From positions 57,887 to 121,886 of the forward strand of contig NZ_PVTD01000013.1 in the NCBI RefSeq assembly GCF_003003255.1: a stretch of DNA of 64,000 bases. The letters are read 5' to 3'. Below are positions 58,520-64,000 of this stretch, piece by piece; positions within the stretch are counted from its first letter, which is position 1; the number at the start of each line of letters is the position of its first letter. The position numbers were made by a program, and so were the translations under genes. Origin of the DNA: Aliiruegeria haliotis (GTDB lineage Bacteria > Pseudomonadota > Alphaproteobacteria > Rhodobacterales > Rhodobacteraceae). Under the pieces are notes generated by a model. The model saw only the letters and a list, made by a program, of their open reading frames with translations. It was not told where the DNA came from and searched no databases.

Positions 58520-59137
58520 TCAACCTTCAGGATTTGCCAGTACTGATTTCACGTTTTTATCTATGTCGCGCGCAAGCTGTTCATCAGAGAAGCCCGCGCG
58601 TGCCCGAAAGACCATCCCCTGTCGTAAATCGAACATCAGTTTAGCTCGATCCGCACATGGAAAGTTTTTTGGCAATTTGCCGAGTGACACCTCCTGCTCA
58701 AAGCGGGCCGCGATGCGTTTGTCAGTCGAAGCAATTGCATCTCGGAGCAACTCAGCGGTGCCCTCAACATGTCCGGCACTTGTTGCAACGCAGGAGACAA
58801 GAAAACAGCCCTTAGCGCCGCTGGCATGGTGAGTTGAATAGTCGATGACAGCTTCAAAGAAGGCACGAACGGCCTGTTCTATTTCAGGTATCGATTCCAG
58901 CGCGACCAAGGGCGTGCATGCGTCATTCGATGCATAGCTGTTTATTGCTTCCAAGTAGAGGCCGTGCTTGTCACCGAACTCTGCATAGAGACTTGGGCTG
59001 TTGATACCCATCTCATCCGTCAGCAACTTCATCGATGCACCTTCGTAGCCCTGTTTCCAAAATACGGCGATAGCTTTGGTGAGGGCTTCGTTTCGGTCGA
59101 AACCTTTCGGTCGTCCAATTTTTTTTGTATTGCTCAT
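58520..59137 (-). CDS. TetR-family regulator
   Basis: 205 residues. The N-terminus 'KIGRPKGFDRNEALTKAIAVFWKQGYEGASMKLLTDEMGINSPSLYAEFGDKHGLYLEAINSY' is of the NemR/AcrR-like subgroup with 'GRPKGFDR' start. A Cys-containing loop (residue about 108, 'KGCFLVSCVATSAGH') could sense electrophiles, as in NemR-type proteins. It is divergent from the peroxiredoxin-like gene, 68 bases apart; an ATAA/TTAT-rich imperfect palindrome at 59171-59185 may be its operator. Confidence 0.92.
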   Translation of the reverse strand: MSNTKKIGRPKGFDRNEALTKAIAVFWKQGYEGASMKLLTDEMGINSPSLYAEFGDKHGLYLEAINSYASNDACTPLVALESIPEIEQAVRAFFEAVIDYSTHHASGAKGCFLVSCVATSAGHVEGTAELLRDAIASTDKRIAARFEQEVSLGKLPKNFPCADRAKLMFDLRQGMVFRARAGFSDEQLARDIDKNVKSVLANPEG

Positions 59138-59205
59138 TACAAAACCATTGACGTTGCGAATGTGGTGATTTTATAACGATCATAACAAAATGCAAGGGCA
59201 AGAAG

Positions 59206-59742
59206 ATGTCATCACGAAAAACACCTGCCGGATCACAGTTTCCAGCAACCACAGTTTCCAAGTTGGGCGGGGGCGAGCTTCAGCTCGGAACCCCACAAGA
59301 AGGTCATGACTGGCAAATGGTCGTCGTTTATCGCGGCAAGCATTGCCCCATGTGCACCAGCTACTTGAAGGAGTTGGAAGCTCTGCTACCCGAATTCCAC
59401 GCTCTAGGAGTAGACGTCGTTGCAGTTTCCGCTGATCCTGAAGCCAAGGCGACAGATCAGATTGCACTCATACAGCCGAGCTATCCAGTAGGCTATGATC
59501 TAAGCCTGGATCAGATGCACCAACTCGGGCTCTATGTGTCAGACCCTCGGTCAGCTGCCGAGACAGATCGCCCGTTTGCAGAACCGGGTATCTTTGTCAT
59601 CAATGGCAACGGGCAAGTCCAGGTCACAGATATCTCGAACGCTCCGTTTTCGCGGCCAGACTTGAAGACCCTGCTCAATGGTCTTCGGTTCATCCGAAAT
59701 CCCGAGAACAACTACCCAATTCGTGGAACACGCGCCGCCTAA
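59206..59742 (+). CDS. Peroxiredoxin-like (AhpC/TSA) protein
   Basis: 178 residues. Thioredoxin fold with 'WQMVVVYRGKHCPMCTSYLKELEALLPEFHALGVDVVAVSADPEAKATDQI': Cys 47 (peroxidatic position) and Cys 50 form CPMC. 'PVGYDLSLDQMHQLGLYVSDPR' and 'EPGIFVINGNGQVQVTDISN' follow. It should reduce peroxides or disulfides. It is divergent from TetR and followed by two small NTF2-like genes. Confidence 0.9.
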   Translation: MSSRKTPAGSQFPATTVSKLGGGELQLGTPQEGHDWQMVVVYRGKHCPMCTSYLKELEALLPEFHALGVDVVAVSADPEAKATDQIALIQPSYPVGYDLSLDQMHQLGLYVSDPRSAAETDRPFAEPGIFVINGNGQVQVTDISNAPFSRPDLKTLLNGLRFIRNPENNYPIRGTRAA

Positions 59743-59797
59743 GGCCCATTTCCCTCCCTCTCAACAATTCCATACGCCAAACCGAAAGGACAAGCCC

Positions 59798-60265
59798 ATG
59801 CGTTTGAAATCCGCTCTGTCTACATTTGCCGCCGTCGCCTCTCTGGCGATTCCTGCTTTTGCTGAAACCGCTGCGCAAAGCGCTGCACGTGACAGCTTGA
59901 TCGCTTTCAATGACCGCTTCAATGAACTGGCTGCATCACATGATGCTGAGGGTCTGGTCGCCCTTTATGACGAAAACACCTTCTGGATCGCTCCAGCGAC
60001 CCCTCCAGCCCAAGGTCGTGATGGTGTTCCTTTGCAAACCATCACTTTCATGAGCGAGAATAAAGGCGACCTGTCGCATACGATTGAAGACTTATTTATT
60101 TCTGACGATGGTACCCAAGCGGTGATGAAAGGCGTGACACGCGCCTCGGTAGAAAGCCAGGGCTTTCGGCTTGAGGGGTCCTACATTTACGTCCTCGAGC
60201 GCGAGAACGCAGATGCTCCGTGGCGGATCCTGTTGGATATGTTCAGCAACTACGCCGCCGAATAA
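59798..60265 (+). CDS. Secreted SnoaL/NTF2-like protein
   Basis: 155 residues from ATG 59798 (AAAGGA upstream). Signal peptide 'MRLKSALSTFAAVASLAIPAFA' with cleavage after AFA. The mature part 'AARDSLIAFNDRFNELAASHDAEGLVALYDENTFWIAPATPPAQGRDGV' is the start of a SnoaL/DUF4440-like fold, ending 'GSYIYVLERENADAPWRILLDMFSNY'. It probably binds a small ligand in the periplasm. It lies 55 bases after the peroxiredoxin-like gene. Confidence 0.85.
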   Translation: MRLKSALSTFAAVASLAIPAFAETAAQSAARDSLIAFNDRFNELAASHDAEGLVALYDENTFWIAPATPPAQGRDGVPLQTITFMSENKGDLSHTIEDLFISDDGTQAVMKGVTRASVESQGFRLEGSYIYVLERENADAPWRILLDMFSNYAAE

Positions 60266-60315
60266 TCAATGGCCAAAACCTCCCAAAACCATTTGATCCT
60301 AAAAGGAGCACAACA

Positions 60316-60723
60316 ATGGCAATGACCGAAGACCATGTAAACGCCACCGCCGTCAAGGAAGCACTGGACGGACTAATCCACGGCGTCTCAGGGCACTCTT
60401 TTGAGGTGCTGGACAACCTATATCACCGCGACATGCAGACTTATGTTCTACTGAACGATGGCACTCTGATGCGCAACGACAAGAACGGGTTCATGGCGTT
60501 CATTAAGAACAACATGGGCGTGCTGAAAGATGATAATCCTTGGGTGAAATATCACTTGGTCGAAGCTGACGACACGCATGGCCATATTGTGGTGAGTCGT
60601 AAAAACGACGCGACAGGGCGATATCAGCTCATCTCACTTAGTATTGACTTCGTGCTTGAGGATGGCCGTTGGCAGATCACCCGCGAAATCATCATGACGC
60701 GGAACGAAGCAGTGGACGCTTAG
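60316..60723 (+). CDS. Cytoplasmic NTF2-like protein
   Basis: 135 residues from ATG 60316 (AAAAGGAG upstream). 'VKEALDGLIHGVSGHSFEVLDNLYHRDMQTYVLLNDGTLMRNDKNGFMAFIKNNM' and 'HIVVSRKNDATGRYQLISLSIDFVLEDGRWQITREIIMTR' give the NTF2/SnoaL helix-strand order. No signal peptide. It is third in the peroxiredoxin-NTF2-NTF2 set. Confidence 0.8.
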   Translation: MAMTEDHVNATAVKEALDGLIHGVSGHSFEVLDNLYHRDMQTYVLLNDGTLMRNDKNGFMAFIKNNMGVLKDDNPWVKYHLVEADDTHGHIVVSRKNDATGRYQLISLSIDFVLEDGRWQITREIIMTRNEAVDA

Positions 60724-60854
60724 CTTCATCACTGATGGTTCTGGTCAAGTCGATCAGCGCTGAGCGTTCCACCTTCGCGCAATCGCTGTTCGACTTCCTA
60801 CAGGTGTCTGATTGGACACTTCAAATGGTTCTCCGCCCTCAGGCCCGACTACGC

Positions 60855-61241
60855 TTAGTCATTGTCATTGCCTGCGAAATCAACATGGACGTGATTGCCG
60901 TCCGGATCTCGCAAATGAAACTGAACGAGCCCAACGCCTTCCAGTTCAAGGCGCTCATAGTGATGTTTGCGTTCGTTTAGTTTGGATTCGAACGTGTCCT
61001 TGCCGGTTGCGGTCAGGGCAAAGTGTTCGAGTTTTAAATTCTGTTCGGACCCAACTGCCGGGTCGCCATCATGTCCAACCAAATGGATGACTGCGTCCCC
61101 GTCCGTGTAGAGCCATGCGCCCGGGAATGGAAAGACCGGGCGCGGGCCGGTGCGCAGGCCCAGTATCTCTTCATACCACGCCACCATCTTGTCCAGTCGC
61201 GTGGTTTGAATGTTGACGTGATCGAGCCTGCGCACCTGCAT
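60855..61241 (-). CDS. Glyoxalase/VOC-family protein
   Basis: 128 residues from ATG 61241. 'RRLDHVNIQTTRLDKMVAWYEEILGLRTGPRPVFPFPGAWLYTDGDAVIHLVGHDGDP', 'LKLEHFALTATGKDTFESKLNERKHHYERLELEGVGLVQFHLRDPDGNHVHVDF'. Metal ligands fit His 8, His about 70 and Glu or Asp near the end. It may act on methylglyoxal adducts or open aromatic rings. It begins two bases after the upstream dehydrogenase gene. Confidence 0.92.
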   Translation of the reverse strand: MQVRRLDHVNIQTTRLDKMVAWYEEILGLRTGPRPVFPFPGAWLYTDGDAVIHLVGHDGDPAVGSEQNLKLEHFALTATGKDTFESKLNERKHHYERLELEGVGLVQFHLRDPDGNHVHVDFAGNDND

Positions 61242-61242
61242 C

Positions 61243-62256
61243 TTAGAAGCCTTCCAGCGTAATCTTGCCTTTGGCCTTGCCGCTTTCAATCAAGGCATGA
61301 GCGCGTTTAAGGTTCGCGGCATTGATCACCCCAAAGCTCTCGGTGGCAGTGGACCGGATCTTACCCGTATCAATCAGGCCTGCCACGGTATCGAGGATGT
61401 CGCCCTGGCGAGAGATATCTTCGGTGGTGAACAGGGACCGCGTGAACATCAGTTCCCAGTGGATCGAAACGGCTTTGCCTTTGAACGGCATGATGTCAAA
61501 GCCTTTGGGGTCGTCGATGAGGCCGAACCGACCCTGCGGCGCGATGAATGCAGCGACTTGCGGCACATATGTGTCGGAATAATTGGTCGAGAACACAAAG
61601 GCGGGCGCACCGAGACCTAGTGCTTCGATTTGTTCAGGCAGCGGTCTGGAATGGTCGATGACATAGTGCGCACCAAGCTCTTTCACCCAGTTCTGTGTTT
61701 CGGGACGCGAGGCCGTTGCGATGATAGTCAGATCGGTCTGTTCACGCAGAAGCTGAATGGCGATGGAACCCACGCCGCCAGCGCCGCCGATGATGACGAT
61801 GGCATGGGCCGCACCAGGCACCGGATCGGTCACCTTGAGCCTGTCAAAGATCATCTCTTGGGCGGTCAGGGTCGTAAGCGGCAGCGCGGCCGCAGCGGCT
61901 TTGTCGATTGACTTGGGCGCATGGCCCACAATACGGGCGTCGACCAGATGGTACTCCGAATTGGTGCCGGGGCGATTGATCGCGCCCGCGTACCAGACTG
62001 TGTCGCCGGCCTTGAATCGCGTGACCTGATCGCCGGTCTCAACGACCTCGCCTACGGCATCCCAGCCGAGGACAACAGGCGTTTCGCCTTCTGCTTGGCG
62101 GCTCGCGCGGACCTTTGTATCGACGGGATTGACCGAAACGGCCGCGACCTTGACCAAGATATCATAGCCGGTTGCCGTGGGTTTGGCGATGTCCAGATCA
62201 AGCAGCGCGTCGTCGCGATCAATGGAGCCTGGTGTCGTGTAGCCAATGGCTTTCAT
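61243..62256 (-). CDS. Zinc-independent quinone oxidoreductase (MDR superfamily)
   Basis: 337 residues. GroES-like N-terminal part ('VKVAAVSVNPVDTKVRA', 'PVVLGWDAVGEVVETGDQVTRFKAGDTVWYAG'). Rossmann 'VIIGGAGGVGSIAIQLLREQ' at about 155. It lacks the Cys cluster of zinc alcohol dehydrogenases, so a ZADH/quinone reductase of the ZTA1 group is likely (NADPH:quinone or enone). It is in one operon with the VOC gene. Confidence 0.92.
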   Translation of the reverse strand: MKAIGYTTPGSIDRDDALLDLDIAKPTATGYDILVKVAAVSVNPVDTKVRASRQAEGETPVVLGWDAVGEVVETGDQVTRFKAGDTVWYAGAINRPGTNSEYHLVDARIVGHAPKSIDKAAAAALPLTTLTAQEMIFDRLKVTDPVPGAAHAIVIIGGAGGVGSIAIQLLREQTDLTIIATASRPETQNWVKELGAHYVIDHSRPLPEQIEALGLGAPAFVFSTNYSDTYVPQVAAFIAPQGRFGLIDDPKGFDIMPFKGKAVSIHWELMFTRSLFTTEDISRQGDILDTVAGLIDTGKIRSTATESFGVINAANLKRAHALIESGKAKGKITLEGF

Positions 62257-62435
62257 GAGTTTTGTCCTTTCAGACCTAGATCAATGCTCTAACCGACCTG
62301 TTGCTGCGACGGTAAGGTGATACTTCCAACTGTCTCAGGAAATTCTGTAAGATCCTGACCGTGATAGGCCAGTCCTGAGGTGTCATGCGTCAGGGAAATG
62401 TAAGCCGCCGCCTAGTATGGCGGCGGAAGACGCGT

Positions 62436-63560
62436 TCAAGGTTTCACAGTCAGAATGAAATAGCGATTATCGCTGCCGTCCTCGCCCATGTTCAGGGCCG
62501 GGTGCGTGTGCAACTGATTGGCGATGATGTACATCGTGCCATTGGGCGCAAAGGCAAAGCCGTCGGGCCAGCTCAGCAGCGTATCGTCCTGAGCGAAAAC
62601 CTCAAAGCTGTCAGCCGTGGACACGGTCACCGCGTTGCGCGTCACGTCGCCCGAGAATACCCGACCCTCACCGTCAACGATGAAACCGTCATTGGGGCCT
62701 TTTTCTCCGTAGCGATCAATCTGTTTGAGCAGGGCCTCGTCATCAAGACTGTCATCGGCCAGCGCGGCGGCGGGGATTCGCAGGATATCGTGGCCGTTCA
62801 TGGTGCCGAAATAAACATGTTCGAACGAGGGATCGATCGAGATCGCATTCATCGACAGATGCCAGGGCTGCGGGTTGCCTTCACCGTCTTTAAAGCCGAC
62901 CAGTGCGCCATCAATCACCACGTCTTTGTCCGACGGCATCAGGGCCTCGGCACCTTCCAGAACGCGGCGGGCCGCGCCGGTTTCCAGGTCAATCACCACA
63001 AAGGCCGGCTTCAAATCGCTGGACGGTGCCGTGAAGGTCATGTCAGCGATGTAGATCTTGCCCCGCGCCTCATCGAGTACGAAATCCTGCAGGAACGAGA
63101 TCGACGTCAACACATCGGCAGGAATGTCGATTGTCTTGTGCAGAGCGTCACTCTGCGTGTCCCAGGCAACAAGCTTTGGCCCGGTGGTTTCGCTGCCCAT
63201 GTCCAGAATCCAGACCACGCCATTGGCGTCCGTTTTGATCCCGATCGTTGCCGCAATGCCCACATCGCCGGTCTCTGGTCCGTCGGCCCAGTCCTGCGTC
63301 GGAAAAGGAATCTTGGTGCCATCGCCCAGCACCTCGACCACGCGGAGCGTAGGACCGTCTAGCGGCTGTTGGGTGATAATCACCCGATTGTCGGGCGTCA
63401 CAGTGATATTGCCGGGGCGGGTGTCGGTTATTTCGGCAAATGTAGTCAGCGGGTTGTTCGCAAGGGCAGGGCCAGCAAGCGAGATTGTCAAGGCAATCGC
63501 GGACGCGAGACGCTTGGTCGTGACGCTTGCTTGAGCGGTGCTAGGAATGTGAATGGTCAT
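62436..63560 (-). CDS. Secreted MRJP/yellow-like beta-propeller protein
   Basis: 374 residues from ATG 63560. Signal region 'LASAIALTISLAGPALA' with cleavage near residue 36. The mature part has six-bladed propeller repeats: 'RPGNITVTPDNRVIITQQP', 'IGIKTDANGVVWILDMGSE', 'LQDFVLDEARGKIYIADM', 'AISIDPSFEHVYFGTMNGHDILRIP', 'GPNDGFIVDGEGRVFSGDV' and 'WPDGFAFAPNGTMYIIANQLH'. This is the major-royal-jelly/yellow family in bacteria. Substrate unknown. Confidence 0.88.
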   Translation of the reverse strand: MTIHIPSTAQASVTTKRLASAIALTISLAGPALANNPLTTFAEITDTRPGNITVTPDNRVIITQQPLDGPTLRVVEVLGDGTKIPFPTQDWADGPETGDVGIAATIGIKTDANGVVWILDMGSETTGPKLVAWDTQSDALHKTIDIPADVLTSISFLQDFVLDEARGKIYIADMTFTAPSSDLKPAFVVIDLETGAARRVLEGAEALMPSDKDVVIDGALVGFKDGEGNPQPWHLSMNAISIDPSFEHVYFGTMNGHDILRIPAAALADDSLDDEALLKQIDRYGEKGPNDGFIVDGEGRVFSGDVTRNAVTVSTADSFEVFAQDDTLLSWPDGFAFAPNGTMYIIANQLHTHPALNMGEDGSDNRYFILTVKP

Positions 63561-63648
63561 GTTTCGGTTCCATCTTATCTTTAGCCAGAGGGCAACTGGT
63601 AAACGTGCGCGCAGGCGTGGGGCTTTGGGGACGTGCAGGCGGGGCTGT

Positions 63649-63786
63649 TCAGGCGCGGCTCGGTTTGCCCCACAGGCGGCGCAGCCACGCACGCAGGTCA
63701 ATCGCCATCTGCGCGGACCCGGCATTCCGAATAGCCGTCAGGTCCCTCGCATGCAGTGTTGATACTGACTCTCGATTTGCTGGCAT
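63649..63786 (-). CDS. Small basic protein (45 aa)
   Basis: The ATG at 63786 has a strong AGGAGG seven bases upstream; it reads 'MPANRESVSTLHARDLTAIRNAGSAQMAIDLRAWLRRLWGK', ending in Arg-Ala. The RBS and placement between the propeller gene and a monooxygenase support it. No family recognised; the C-terminal amphipathic basic helix is the only clear feature. Confidence 0.5.
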   Translation of the reverse strand: MPANRESVSTLHARDLTAIRNAGSAQMAIDLRAWLRRLWGKPSRA

Positions 63787-63818
63787 ATTACGCCCTCCTA
63801 GAGACGATATTGCCCGGA

Positions 63819-64000
63819 TCAACCGATCTTGGTCATTTCGTTGAGGGTGAACAGGGCGACAGCGCCGTTGGTCGCTTCCATGTATGCCGCCAGATGCGGG
63901 GCGTTCATGTGCTCTTGCCACAAATCGCGGCTTTCCCAGTTTTCATAGAAAGTGAAATGGGCGGGGTTCTCATTGTCCTGGTGCAGGTCGTAGTTGATGC
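63819..64000 (-). CDS. Antibiotic biosynthesis monooxygenase (ABM), C-terminal part
   Basis: Runs off the right edge. The C-terminal 60 residues read 'NYDLHQDNENPAHFTFYENWESRDLWQEHMNAPHL', then 'AAYMEATNGAVALFTLNEMTKIG', the beta-alpha-beta line of YgiN-like quinol monooxygenases. It lies 33 bases upstream of the 45-aa gene on the same strand and may be in one operon with it. Confidence 0.85.
   Translation of the reverse strand, partial: INYDLHQDNENPAHFTFYENWESRDLWQEHMNAPHLAAYMEATNGAVALFTLNEMTKIG

Noticed and set aside
1..64000. CRISPR arrays, tRNA and rRNA genes, insertion sequences
   Set aside because: No regularly spaced repeats, cloverleaf-like sequences, rRNA stretches or DDE transposase motifs were seen; the only recombinase is the serine resolvase.

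Overview
The window reads as a large low-copy repABC plasmid (or a chromid or ICE-like fusion carrying plasmid backbone) of an alphaproteobacterium, most likely from the Rhodobacterales/Roseobacter group. This rests on a complete repA-repB-repC replicon with two 16-bp palindromic parS-type sites, a mobilisation module (MobC, MOBP-type relaxase, VirD4/TraG coupling protein), a backbone of plasmid-typical DUF proteins, and uniformly GC-rich, RBS-led alphaproteobacterial coding style. No rRNA, tRNA, CRISPR array, insertion sequence or T4SS pilus genes were seen.

Layout. 0-14.6 kb is metabolic and transport cargo: an EamA exporter, a stand-alone SecD-P1-like protein, a DUF805 membrane protein, two secreted unknowns, an APC-like transporter, a duplicated SpoIIAA/STAS-like protein, a four-gene MdtNOP-type tripartite efflux operon with its YtcA-like leader gene, and a glutamate decarboxylase plus AspT-family antiporter operon. 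A gene remnant at 14.9-15.1 kb borders the plasmid backbone. 15.2-20.3 kb is the mobilisation module, with a candidate oriT next to mobC. 20.7-43.8 kb is a mostly leftward backbone: a 68-aa protein and a decayed copy of it, DUF2493, tandem DUF736, DUF6915, DUF6878, a 1420-aa methyltransferase/strawberry-notch helicase, DUF6927, a 660-aa ParB-like protein, DUF3768 and ArdC.

Two cargo blocks interrupt that backbone. At 23-28.2 kb is a defence island: a type III CBASS operon (Cap6/TRIP13, a 157-aa unassigned protein, Cap7/HORMA, CD-NTase, NucC) divergent from a fused XRE-ImmA/IrrE regulator and a PIN protein. At 35-38.1 kb are an orphan antitoxin-like gene, a CDF metal exporter with ArsR regulator, and a PrlF-YhaV toxin-antitoxin pair.

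44.2-51.3 kb holds a RES-Xre toxin-antitoxin pair, parS-type palindromes, repC-repB-repA, a serine resolvase and a DUF1612 regulator: the plasmid maintenance core. 51.5-64 kb is redox and xenobiotic cargo: a PNPOx-ferredoxin-reductase fusion, GST, LysR, two TetR regulators, SDR, DoxX-like, peroxiredoxin-like, VOC and quinone-oxidoreductase genes, and an unusual density of NTF2/SnoaL-like proteins.

Most notable: (1) the NucC-type CBASS with an unassigned fifth gene whose C-terminal tail may be a HORMA closure peptide, and a fused CapH/CapP-like regulator facing it across a promoter with repeated TGTAAAC half-sites; (2) a repeated motif of about 25 bp found at six places upstream of leftward backbone genes, which suggests a shared regulon; (3) a candidate oriT bounded by a 13-bp inverted repeat.
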